Origin: an uncultured Clostridia bacterium
GTDB taxonomy: Bacteria > Bacillota > Clostridia > Lachnospirales > Anaerotignaceae
Assembly (NCBI GenBank): GCA_937901125.1
Contig: CALCGT010000025.1
Span: 1 to 12,719, forward strand
Length of the DNA stretch: 12,719 bases
Reading direction: 5' to 3'
Made by a program: the position numbers and the translations under genes
In this document: positions 5,780 to 12,665 of the stretch, in pieces
How the letters are laid out: every line of letters begins with the position of its first letter
Position numbering within the stretch: position 1 is the stretch's first letter
Notes under the pieces: model-generated
Databases searched by the model: none
Seen by the model: the letters and a program-made list of their open reading frames with translations, nothing else
What the model was told of the DNA's origin: nothing

Positions 5780-7405
5780 TCATATTTTGATTAGATGCAG
5801 CATCAGTTCGATCTTCATTCTCAGCATATAATCATCCCAATCAATGCTGAAAACCTGCTCTGCACGGTCAATTCTTTTGCGCACCGTATTGATATGCACA
5901 TACATTTTTTCCGCCGTGGTTCTGTAATTCATGCCACTTTCCAGATAGACCCTGAGGGTACGGATCATATCCGCATTTTTCTCATCCTTCAGCACAGTCA
6001 TATATTCCCGGAACATACTCTCTACTTCATCCTGCTGAATATCCAGCCAGGCGAAAGCTCCCATTTTCTGATAGCACCAGATTTTTTCCATAGGAAAGAG
6101 CAGAGGCCCCAGCTCCATGGCACGATGACAGCGATCCAGACAGCGTTTCACATCTAAGAGCTGTACCGCTTCCTCATAAAAACTATAGCCGAAATGACAG
6201 GAAGGAATCTCCATTTCCAACCGGGTGCTGCATCTGAGCATATCGCTGTAGATTTGATCCGCCGTTCTTTCTTCAGATTCCCCTACCGACAGGAGCAGCA
6301 GACAATCGTTATCGTCCAGAAAAGCAAAATGATACTCCTTATCCCTGAAATTCTTGCGCAGCACATTTTTCAACTCTTCCCGATAGCCTGCAAAATTCAT
6401 GGCAGGGTCAGTCTGTCGAATCAGAATATGGTAATACTTTTTATGCACCTTAATATTCAGTGCTCCCGCCTGCTGCAGCAATTCAGAATGCTCAGGGGTA
6501 TTCTTCTGGGTCGCATAGGTGATAAAGCTTTCAAAGCCCTGATTACTCAAAGACTGCGTCGCCGTAATCTGTTCATAGACCGCCTGCAGCAGCAGAACAG
6601 CGATGCGCACCGTAAATTCATCATAATAATCGATCTGTTCTCTAGATTCCATCAGAACAAAATATGCCTTTGTGGATTCTCCTACATTGATGGGCACTGT
6701 GATCCAACTGAACTGATACTTGCTTTCATCCCGATCATCCCACAGGAAATACCGTGCCATCCGCAAGGTAGGACACAGCATCTTTCTGCTGTAATTGAAG
6801 GATGGCTGCCAGAAATCCTCAGGGCGGAAGGCATAGGGAAATGCCTTTTTGAATTTGGAGGAACTGAAGTATTCCTTATGATTGGAAACATCATACAGCA
6901 TGGCAGGAAACTGCATTTCCGATTCCGTTGCCCGCAGGATACGTTCGATCTTGCGTTCCGGATAAGCTGCTTCATGTAAAAAATTGGAATCCAGAGCATT
7001 GACACGGAATTTCTGAATATTGCGGTTCATCACCATGACCTGTACCTGGTTCATCATTTCCATCCATGCAACGCTGTCGGGAATGATAATAAGAGGGATA
7101 TTATACTTATTGAAATGATCAATATATTTCTGCGGAACCTCCTTCACATGACGCAGTTTCAGCGCAAAAGCCGCCAATTCCGCAAACTGCGGCAGATACA
7201 TATACTTTTCAAGAGAATCCAGTTCCTTGCTCAGGGCATAGCCACTGGTAATAACAAATTCCCGGCGGCGCATCCATTTGAAGGCATCCGGTGCATCCAT
7301 GAAGGCAAAGCCCTGAAACTGCCTGTCTGTACCGCCATGACCTGCAATGACCTTAAATTCCCGAAAATAATCGTTTTCCAGAATATCGCAAATTCTGATA
7401 CCCAT
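5780..7405 (-). CDS. PucR-family transcriptional regulator
   Basis: A 541-residue protein if started at MGIRICDIL, where GGAGGG lies 6 bases upstream. The ATG two codons earlier abuts the ribosome site and is less likely. Residues 1 to about 125 match the PucR N-terminal domain (DILENDYFREFKVIAGHGG, REFVITSGYAL, and the YNIPLIIIP strand). The middle holds a GGDEF-fold-like region common in CdaR/PucR proteins. The last 60 residues form the helix-turn-helix (LRVYLESGMNYRTTAEKMYVH followed by NTVRKRIDRAE), the PucR_HTH pattern. Family members usually activate nearby catabolic or transport genes when their substrate is present (known examples act on purines, GABA and sugar acids). Its place as last gene after the permease and hydrolase suggests it controls them and senses their substrate. 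Confidence 0.9.
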   Translation of the reverse strand: MGIRICDILENDYFREFKVIAGHGGTDRQFQGFAFMDAPDAFKWMRRREFVITSGYALSKELDSLEKYMYLPQFAELAAFALKLRHVKEVPQKYIDHFNKYNIPLIIIPDSVAWMEMMNQVQVMVMNRNIQKFRVNALDSNFLHEAAYPERKIERILRATESEMQFPAMLYDVSNHKEYFSSSKFKKAFPYAFRPEDFWQPSFNYSRKMLCPTLRMARYFLWDDRDESKYQFSWITVPINVGESTKAYFVLMESREQIDYYDEFTVRIAVLLLQAVYEQITATQSLSNQGFESFITYATQKNTPEHSELLQQAGALNIKVHKKYYHILIRQTDPAMNFAGYREELKNVLRKNFRDKEYHFAFLDDNDCLLLLSVGESEERTADQIYSDMLRCSTRLEMEIPSCHFGYSFYEEAVQLLDVKRCLDRCHRAMELGPLLFPMEKIWCYQKMGAFAWLDIQQDEVESMFREYMTVLKDEKNADMIRTLRVYLESGMNYRTTAEKMYVHINTVRKRIDRAEQVFSIDWDDYMLRMKIELMLHLIKI

Positions 7406-7417
7406 ATTCATCCCTCC

Positions 7418-7439
7418 AATGTATCTAATCCCATACATT
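7418..7439. promoter_or_regulatory. Inverted repeat just before the pucR ribosome site
   Basis: AATGTAT (7418-7424) and ATACATT (7433-7439) are a perfect 7-bp inverted repeat with an 8-base centre, directly upstream of GGAGGG. It could be an autoregulatory operator or a leader hairpin. Confidence 0.4.
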
Positions 7440-7500
7440 TTTATCATTTTATCACAAATAATCAGCATATAAAAGAATCACATTACTTTTTTCATCGAAA

Positions 7501-7556
7501 GGACTATATTTCAAAGGCTTTCTAAAGTCCAAAGGACAACACTGCGTGCTGTCCTT
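7501..7556. other. Overlapping hairpins between the amidohydrolase and pucR
   Basis: The strongest stem pairs AAGGACA (7532-7538) with TGTCCTT (7550-7556), with an inner CAC/GTG. Competing pairs share the same bases: GTCC (7527-7530) with GGAC (7534-7537), and GGACT (7501-7505) with AGTCC (7526-7530). No T-run follows on the minus strand, so a plain terminator is unlikely. Mutually exclusive pairing suggests an attenuator or a processing site. Confidence 0.35.
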
Positions 7557-7593
7557 CGAAAAAATCTTATATTTCTATTGGGGGAATTATCGT

Positions 7594-8964
7594 TTAATCA
7601 AGAGGATTTACATAAGCATCGTGGCTTGCTGCAAATTCTTCCTTCATTTTTGCTACCAGAGAAGGGTCTGTCAGCATATCGTGGATCATACCTGTCATGA
7701 CCTTTGCCGCTGTCATGGAGCCTGTATGAGCGATGCTGTGACCTGTGGAAGCTGTTGCCTGCCAGGAATGGGCAGGTGCACCTACGGGCCAACACGCTGT
7801 TGTCACCAGAGACATAGGCATGATCTGGCTGATGTCACCGCTGTCGGAAGATGCATTCAGGGAAGCCATTCTGTTTACTTCCATGGTACATACATCTTCA
7901 TGCATGATGGGATTTTCCTTCAGTGTCATACCCATATTTCTCAAATCATTGTTTATCTGTGTTTCTGTCAGTGCGCCCTGCAGTTCCTTGGCAAAAGCCT
8001 TTTCTTCTTCTGTAAATTTAGGGCCGCCTACTTCCATCAGATTCTTATAGGTCAGTTCTGTCATCGTAGGTACGCCTTTATATTCGTGAGTACCGCTGAT
8101 CTTTTCTACTTCCATGGTAACGCCTGCCATCAGCGCAGCACCCTTTGCCACATTGATCAGACGTTCTGTGATTTCATTGACATCGGAACGATGGGGTGCA
8201 CGAACGTAGTACCATACATCTGCATAGGGATGCACGATGTTGGGAGGGAAGCCTGCACTATTTGTTGTATAATGCACTCTTGCCTGATCGATGATGTGTT
8301 CCCGCAGATAGTTTGCGCCAACATTCATCAGTTCCACCGCATCCAGCGCAGATCTGCCCAGATGAGGGGCAAACCCTGCATGGGAAGCAACACCATAAAA
8401 TTTGAACTTGATGGAGTTGTTTGCCAGATAGCAGCTTTCAAACACCTGATTTGCAGACATAGGGTGCCAGCTCAGTGCCGCATCACAGCCTGCAAAGCAG
8501 CCTGCCTTGATCATTTTCACCTTACCAATCAATGTTTCTTCTTCAGGGCAGCCGTAAAAACGGATGGTACCTGCCAATTTGTTTGCATCGATCATATCTT
8601 TTGCAGCCAGCGCAGCAGCCAAAGATGCTGTGCCCAGAATATTGTGACCGCAGCCATGGCCGTTTCCGCCTGCTGTCACTTCTTCCTTCGCTGCGCACAC
8701 CTTCTGAGAGGAATTAGGCAAGGCATCATATTCGCCCAGCATTGCGATCACAGGGCTGCCCTGACCGTATTCTGCCACGAAAGCATAGGGCATTTCAGGT
8801 ACATCTGTAATCTTGAAGCCATTTTCTTTTAGAACCTTGCGGAACAGCTCAGAAGCAAATTTTTCTTCCCCAGAAACCTCAGGGTTGTTCCAGAGCTGCA
8901 TACTCATATCATTCGCCAGTGCATCGTATCCTTCGACACGCTGGATCCATTCCTGTTTATTCAT
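7594..8964 (-). CDS. M20-family amidohydrolase, AbgB-like
   Basis: A 456-residue cytoplasmic metallopeptidase-fold enzyme. Visible M20D marks: LGEYDALP (77-84), GHGCGHN (102-108, metal ligands C105 and H107), CPEEE (139-143, catalytic/metal Glu), SWHP (165-168, H167), GVASHAG in the dimerisation domain (H195), and a late STGHSIAHTG bearing the last metal His. Relatives include the B subunit of p-aminobenzoyl-glutamate hydrolase and N-acyl amino-acid hydrolases, which cut an amide to release an amino acid. The ATG has AAAGG about 10 bases upstream. It follows the two permease genes by 30 bases and precedes pucR, so its substrate is probably imported by them. The true substrate cannot be told from sequence. 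Confidence 0.88.
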   Translation of the reverse strand: MNKQEWIQRVEGYDALANDMSMQLWNNPEVSGEEKFASELFRKVLKENGFKITDVPEMPYAFVAEYGQGSPVIAMLGEYDALPNSSQKVCAAKEEVTAGGNGHGCGHNILGTASLAAALAAKDMIDANKLAGTIRFYGCPEEETLIGKVKMIKAGCFAGCDAALSWHPMSANQVFESCYLANNSIKFKFYGVASHAGFAPHLGRSALDAVELMNVGANYLREHIIDQARVHYTTNSAGFPPNIVHPYADVWYYVRAPHRSDVNEITERLINVAKGAALMAGVTMEVEKISGTHEYKGVPTMTELTYKNLMEVGGPKFTEEEKAFAKELQGALTETQINNDLRNMGMTLKENPIMHEDVCTMEVNRMASLNASSDSGDISQIMPMSLVTTACWPVGAPAHSWQATASTGHSIAHTGSMTAAKVMTGMIHDMLTDPSLVAKMKEEFAASHDAYVNPLD

Positions 8965-8994
8965 TGTAGTTCAACCTTTCTTCTTTTTCAAAAA

Positions 8995-9687
8995 TCAAGC
9001 GTTGGAAGATTTTTTGTGCATTGCAATACCGATACCCAGTGTCAGGAAGATCGTACCCAGCGTACCCAGCCAGTTGTTTGCACTGGGCAGGAAACTGAAG
9101 ATACCCAGTTTCAGACCAATGTTGAAGCCCAGACCGATCAGCAGAGCGATGGGTGCCAGTTTCAGGTTCTTTACTGCGAACTGAACAAACAGTGCACCGA
9201 ACAGAGCAGGCAGCAGATAGTTTAGTGTTTCTGTTACAACGGGAGGCATGGAAGCCAACAGAGCCTGACCGCCGATTACACCTGCAGACAGAATCGCTAC
9301 ATTGATCACGATGGAAACTGCAATACCCAGTGTACCGATGATGGAGCCTTCTTCTGTACCCGCTTCAACGCCTGCAGCTGTCTGTGCAACTGCCGCACAG
9401 GGAACACGCATATTGGAGATGTTACCGGACAGACAGCACAGGAATGTACCGGGAACACCTACTACAGGGAAATAGGAAATGGGTTCTACGAACCATACAA
9501 CACCTACTGCAGATGCGATGGAGATGAATGCTGTCAACAGAGCCTTTGTCGAAGGCATCAGATCAAATACAATCGCCAGTGTCAGAGGGGGCAGAAAAGA
9601 GCAGATAACCCCCAGAATACCAAAAATCGTGCCCATTTTTTTGATAGAAAGTATATATTTCTCATTATAAATCGTTGCTTTATCCAT
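8995..9687 (-). CDS. Multi-pass membrane protein, second half of a predicted permease pair
   Basis: A 230-residue hydrophobic protein. It has a short polar N-terminus (MDKATIYNEKYILSIKK) and then about six to seven predicted membrane helices by eye, with conserved-looking loops EPISYFPVVGVPGTFLCCLS and GNISNMRVPCAAVAQTAAG. These carry paired cysteines and small residues, as in transport proteins. I do not know a named family with a function. It lies 18 bases after the DUF5058 gene, has AGGAGGG 8 bases before its ATG and ends 30 bases before the amidohydrolase. The two equal-sized membrane proteins (230 and 231 residues) probably work together as a heteromeric carrier. Alternatives are a channel or a single-protein permease. 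Confidence 0.65.
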   Translation of the reverse strand: MDKATIYNEKYILSIKKMGTIFGILGVICSFLPPLTLAIVFDLMPSTKALLTAFISIASAVGVVWFVEPISYFPVVGVPGTFLCCLSGNISNMRVPCAAVAQTAAGVEAGTEEGSIIGTLGIAVSIVINVAILSAGVIGGQALLASMPPVVTETLNYLLPALFGALFVQFAVKNLKLAPIALLIGLGFNIGLKLGIFSFLPSANNWLGTLGTIFLTLGIGIAMHKKSSNA

Positions 9688-9705
9688 TTCAATAACCCTC
9701 CTTGA

Positions 9706-10401
9706 TTAGAATACCAGCGTGCTCAGCATACCGATCAGGATCGCAAATGTCAGAGCCCATTCATTCAGCCACTTTTTGCCTGTTTTCTTTGCCAGCATCA
9801 GCATTACATACATAGCAACTGCACCCACCAGACAAGCAATGGAGTTCATGTTCATTTTTACCAGGTGAGAACCGCCCATTGCTGCGAATGTACCCAATAC
9901 AGCTGCACCGGAAATCACGCCCAGAATCTTTGTATCGCCTTTTGCAATGATATTCTGTACTTTATCCATTTTATTACCAACGAAGGTACCCCAGATGATC
10001 CAGCCGATAGAGCCAAGCACCATTGTCCATACAGCGGCTGCCAGTGCTTCACCATTCATAGCGGGAGAACCCAGTTCTACACCTACTGCCTGTGTACCGA
10101 AACCAGCCGCCATACTTTCGAACATAACTGCACCAATAAAGGACAGGCGCATCCATGCAACGGGGCCGCCCACTGTAATGAGCAAAGTCAGCATTGTGGA
10201 CAGGATTACGATGGAAGGGCCGATAGATGTGATAGATGCACTCTTAATCGCACCTTTCATCTGTTTGTCTGTCAGACCGATTTCCTTACCTGTTTTGTAA
10301 GATTTCAAGGCAAAAACGATCGCCATAATAACGATCAAAGCTACTGCACCACCAGCTGCGATCCACATGGGCATGCTGTTGGCAATCTGTAAATAATCCA
10401 T
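9706..10401 (-). CDS. DUF5058-family membrane protein, predicted permease subunit
   Basis: A 231-residue protein with about six membrane helices. The stretch KEIGLTDKQMKGAIKSASI then TSIGPSIVIL, and GGPVAWMRLSFIGAVMFE, are what I recall as DUF5058 hallmarks. Function in this family is uncharacterised. The basic loop after helix 1 (KSYKTGKE) suggests a cytoplasmic segment. It is the first gene of the predicted permease-amidohydrolase-pucR operon, with AAGGAGGG 7 bases before the ATG and a 230-base upstream region holding a long palindrome. The adjacent M20 enzyme argues for uptake of an amide-type substrate. Confidence 0.7.
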   Translation of the reverse strand: MDYLQIANSMPMWIAAGGAVALIVIMAIVFALKSYKTGKEIGLTDKQMKGAIKSASITSIGPSIVILSTMLTLLITVGGPVAWMRLSFIGAVMFESMAAGFGTQAVGVELGSPAMNGEALAAAVWTMVLGSIGWIIWGTFVGNKMDKVQNIIAKGDTKILGVISGAAVLGTFAAMGGSHLVKMNMNSIACLVGAVAMYVMLMLAKKTGKKWLNEWALTFAILIGMLSTLVF

Positions 10402-10634
10402 TCTAATTCCCTCCTTAATATATAATGACTGCGGATTGTTTGACTATAGTTTAACAGATGCACTTTGATGCGAATATGAAATAAACTACACTTCTCCAGT
10501 TGCAAAATGACATTCATGTACATTTTGCAACTTATTTTTCATACAAATGTCATTTTCCCACACCAGAAGACACAATTATCCGCCTTACGCAAACATTTTT
10601 CTCAAATCTATCCATCACTCATGTACCACCCTAA
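10402..10634. other. Non-coding region upstream of the permease operon
   Basis: It holds the permease ribosome site, the 12-bp palindrome and the tail of the degraded HsdR segment. No other gene is visible. Confidence 0.5.
10498..10532. promoter_or_regulatory. Long palindrome upstream of the permease operon (candidate operator)
   Basis: AGTTGCAAAATG (10498-10509) and CATTTTGCAACT (10521-10532) are a perfect 12-bp inverted repeat. The 11-base centre contains a second small palindrome ACAT-TC-ATGT. A related ATGTCATT lies just beyond (10547-10554). It sits about 97 bases before the first permease codon. A weak -10 candidate TATAGT is at 10448-10443 on the minus strand. PucR is the natural candidate to bind it, but no known PucR box is recognisable. 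Confidence 0.5.
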
Positions 10635-11063
10635 TTATTTTTTTACAGAATGATACCATAAAGCATATTTTTCTTTATACCAATATAATTTATCCTTTCC
10701 TTCGCAAACACGGTTTACTCTGGAAATTGTCTGAATAAGGCTATGCTGCTGAATCGGCTTATCAATATAAATCGTATTGAGTTCAGGCACATCAAAGCCT
10801 GTCAGCCACATATCTACTACAATCGCAATCTTAAAATTGGACTTAGGATTTTTAAACTGTCGATCCCACTCTATTCTGGCGTCTTTTGTGCCCAGCACAT
10901 TATAGAGTTCTTCTTCGTCATCCTTGTTTCGTGTCATGACAAGTTTGATTTTTTCGATCGGCTTCAAATCCTTTTTATCATCCTCATCTAATTCCACACC
11001 ATCAGCACATTCTTTTATCTCCTTCCATTCAGTGCGAAGTTCTGTAATAATTTTATACAAGTC
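10635..11063 (-). pseudogene. HsdR (type I restriction motor) fragment, 3' part of a chimera
   Basis: From DLYKIITELRTEW onward the frame is the second RecA-like half of a type I restriction R subunit. It shows EKIKLVMTRNKDD, FKNPKSNFKIAIV, VDMWLTGFDVP (SF2 motif V) and QTISRVNRV (motif VI). The nuclease domain, the first RecA half (Walker A, DEAH) and the C-terminus are missing. After GKDK about 14 bases are lost: the expected YIGIKKN is present only in another frame, so the protein ends in an unrelated 17-residue tail at 10635. No HsdM or HsdS is nearby. The upstream half of the frame comes from a sigma factor. It cannot restrict DNA. Confidence 0.75.
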
Positions 11064-11414
11064 ATATTCATACAATTCATCCATCAGTTCCCCTTCGTTC
11101 TGATACGTATTTCGCTCATCACTTTCAGCCAAGAACTTCTGAAATGCTGCCTGCTTCACATTCAGACTTCTCAAATAATCAAAAATCGTATTCCGTATCA
11201 CGCGAAACGCATATATTGTGAAAGCCGCGTTCTGGCGCTGCCGATAGTTCACTGCTGCTTTGCACAGGCCTATGGCTCCAATTTAATATATATCATCATA
11301 CTCCATGCCCCAAATCCGATTATTGATACGGATACTTTTCCAAATCACCTGATCGATCACCTCTAAGTGTTCCTCAACCAGTTTTCTCTGTTCATCATTC
11401 AATCGTTCATCCAT
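11064..11414 (-). pseudogene. Sigma-70-type factor, N-terminal part, joined in frame to HsdR
   Basis: The ATG at 11414 has AAAGGGGG about 9 bases upstream. The frame reads MDERLNDEQRKLVEEHL, WGMEYDDIY, then a TAA (11285-11283) where Gln is expected, then IGAIGLCKAA, AFTIYAFRVIRNTIFDYLR. That is sigma region 2 (DDLYQ-x-G-x-IGLCKA and the viRN-x-x-DYLR helix). A GTG at 11252 could restart the rest. Regions 3 and 4 are missing. Around residues 62-64 past that GTG the sequence becomes HsdR with no frame break. Small sigma factors of this type occur in Clostridia integrative elements. The nonsense codon and lost -35-binding region make activity unlikely. Confidence 0.65.
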
Positions 11415-11419
11415 CGTAT

Positions 11420-11553
11420 CTACGCCCCCTTTGTCCGATTATTCCGCAGCACCTCCTGACAGGCATCGATTAGCTGCAGACACATATGAAACTTCTATAT
11501 ATTCGACAATGACGAAACTTCAAAAGCTGCTTTATTTCCAGTTGATAGCCCAT
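11420..11553 (-). pseudogene. Trace of an element replication-type gene (MGYQLEIKQ)
   Basis: Behind AAAGGAGG an ATG at 11553 opens MGYQLEIKQLLKFRHCRIYRSF, the start of a protein I associate with Lachnospiraceae integrative elements, near their sigma and replication genes. It stops after 27 residues (TAA 11472-11470). A second frame, CLQLIDACQEVLRNNRTKGA, then ends at TAG just before the sigma ATG. Both are fragments brought together by deletion. Confidence 0.4.
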
Positions 11554-11591
11554 CGTTTTTCCTCCTTTACAAATATTATAATTACAAAAGA

Positions 11592-11613
11592 AAAAGCATT
11601 CGAAGATGCTTTT
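11592..11613 (-). terminator. Terminator-like hairpin after the excisionase-like gene
   Basis: AAAAGCAT (11592-11599) pairs with ATGCTTTT (11606-11613) around six bases. On the minus strand it is followed by TCTTTTG. It lies about 100 bases past the excisionase-like stop. The stem is short and AT-rich. Confidence 0.45.
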
Positions 11614-11709
11614 ATGTGTTATTTCTTTCATTATGAATTCTTCAAGATTGTATCAATCCTTCAATCCAGTAAGGAAAATCTCAATAATCAGAACGTGTTT
11701 CTCTGACTT

Positions 11710-12254
11710 CTATTTAATGTTAAAGGCTTGCTGAGATAAAATGAAGTCTGCAAAGTAACGTTTCGGAATGAGATATTTCCTAGAAACACAGAATGCCTTG
11801 ATTTTCTTCTCCTTACACCAGCGCTGAATTGTATAGTTACTATAACCAATCACTTCGCATATATCAGCTACCGACATTAAATCTTCATAACCACTCAGTT
11901 TATTTCTAATATACTTTCGAAAGGCATCTTTCTCATATCGAGATAGCTCCGCTAGTACGTCCTTATAATCGACACAAGAAACATAACGACTGGAACGACC
12001 TTTATACCAGTATTTTGGGGCACTATAAATCTCTGGATGAATCTTACGAACAATCATATAGGCAATAACATCTTCAGTTTTGATTGTGTACCAACGAGTT
12101 TTTTTACCTGTATCCTAACAAGGGACTAATCCATTCTTCAAAAGATGAAGTGCTGTTGCTTTACTAATATGTGCAATGCGATAAAACTGCTCTTTAGTGA
12201 TCGTCTCAGGGTATTGTTTTCGGATTTCATCATAATATTTCATTTTTTAGTCAT
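11710..12254 (-). pseudogene. Double-HTH excisionase-like protein, copy B, frameshift plus TAG
   Basis: Homologue of the gene at 38-448. AGGTGG points to an ATG at 12254, but one base is missing a few codons in, so that frame hits TGA after four codons. An ATG at 12243 (MKYYDEIRKQYPETITKEQF) restores the family frame. A TAG at 12117-12115 then replaces the Ile of SCIDSGKK. The rest, 115 codons from MIVRKIHPEIYSAPKYW, is open. It keeps the part copy A has lost: a second helix-turn-helix, VADICEVIGYSNYTIQRWCKE, then the wing-like KIKAFCVSRKYLIPKRYF. With one MerR-like N-terminal HTH and one excisionase-like C-terminal HTH, the intact parent would be about 180 residues. Confidence 0.65.
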
Positions 12255-12370
12255 GCTGATAACCACCTTTTTTATTAATTGATACAGGTAGATGTTATTT
12301 GCAATTTGACTGCTTTTTCTCCCCAATTTCTTTTATAAGGTTCCATTTAGTCAGTTTTTATGCCTCCTAT

Positions 12371-12391
12371 AGTTCTCCCCCAGTTCTCCCC
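12371..12391. repeat. Paired AGTTCTCCCC direct repeat, arm site of element B
   Basis: AGTTCTCCCC at 12371-12380 and 12382-12391, the same arrangement as at 561-581. Two weaker TTTTCTCCCC copies flank it at 12315-12324 and 12411-12420. The second AGTTCTCCCC begins 193 bases before the core. Confidence 0.6.
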
Positions 12392-12516
12392 AACGTGCTC
12401 AAAAAGGCCCTTTTCTCCCCAAAAACGCAACTTATTCGAACTCCTTATTTTTTCATAGTTTTCCGTATTTCCACACAATTTAGATGGCAAAAACGCTGAT
12501 TTTTCAAGGTTTTTAA

Positions 12517-12561
12517 CTTCTTCTATATTCCGCTATCTTCCGTTATTTTCCACTTAGTTCA
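12517..12561. repeat. 10-bp phased TTCC iterons beside the core (element B)
   Basis: TTC recurs at 12518, 12528, 12538, 12548 and 12558, an exact 10-base period, with the middle ones reading TTCCGC, TTCCGT and TTCCAC. The counterpart is at 708-746. Confidence 0.55.
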
Positions 12562-12574
12562 TAATAGCGACTTT

Positions 12575-12584
12575 GACTCGAAAT
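12575..12584 (+). repeat. Core direct repeat GACTCGAAAT, right att site
   Basis: Identical to 766-775 and likewise placed at the switch from element-like arm to a tRNA-Ser 3' half. The two copies bound 11.8 kb. Confidence 0.65.
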
Positions 12585-12632
12585 CTGGTAGGCCGGGCAA
12601 CCGGTGCGAGGGTTCGAATCCCTCCGTCCTCG
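12577..12632 (+). tRNA. tRNA-Ser(CGA) 3' half only, second version
   Basis: Anticodon loop CTCGAAA (12577-12583), 3' anticodon-stem strand TCTGG (12584-12588), variable arm GCCGG-GCAA-CCGGT (12592-12605), T-stem GAGGG/CCCTC around TTCGAAT (12608-12624), acceptor strand CGTCCTC and discriminator G12632. No CCA. The stem base pairs are all intact but many bases differ from the half at 768-821. The upstream TTTGA pairs only partly with TCTGG and no GAGGACG or D-arm exists upstream, so the 5' half is missing. With its own terminator it is probably the native host 3' half. Confidence 0.75.
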
Positions 12633-12640
12633 TAATCAAA

Positions 12641-12665
12641 AAGAATCCGTAAGGGTTCTTTTTTT
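12641..12665 (+). terminator. Terminator after the second tRNA 3' half
   Basis: AAGAATCC (12641-12648) pairs with GGGTTCTT (12653-12660), with one U-G pair, around GTAA, followed by a run of seven T ending at 12665. It starts 9 bases past the tRNA end. Confidence 0.8.

Larger units (their letters stand above)
12255..12574. other. Non-coding right-end arm of element B
   Basis: No gene is visible. The stretch parallels 449-765 in order and spacing of the TTCTCCCC repeats, ATTCGAACTCC, TGATTTTTCAA-x-GTTTTTA and the phased iterons, then reaches the core. Confidence 0.6.

Noticed and set aside
7546..8832. 428-codon plus-strand frame opposite the amidohydrolase
   Set aside because: Cys/His-rich antisense shadow of the M20 gene. 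No family content.
10341..10523. Short minus-strand frame overlapping the first permease gene start
   Set aside because: It runs through the operator-like palindrome and the permease ribosome site in a different frame, with no recognisable content.
766..12632. Functional tRNA genes at the two tRNA-like sites
   Set aside because: Both lack the acceptor 5' strand, the D-arm and a well-pairing 5' anticodon strand, so only 3' halves are present.
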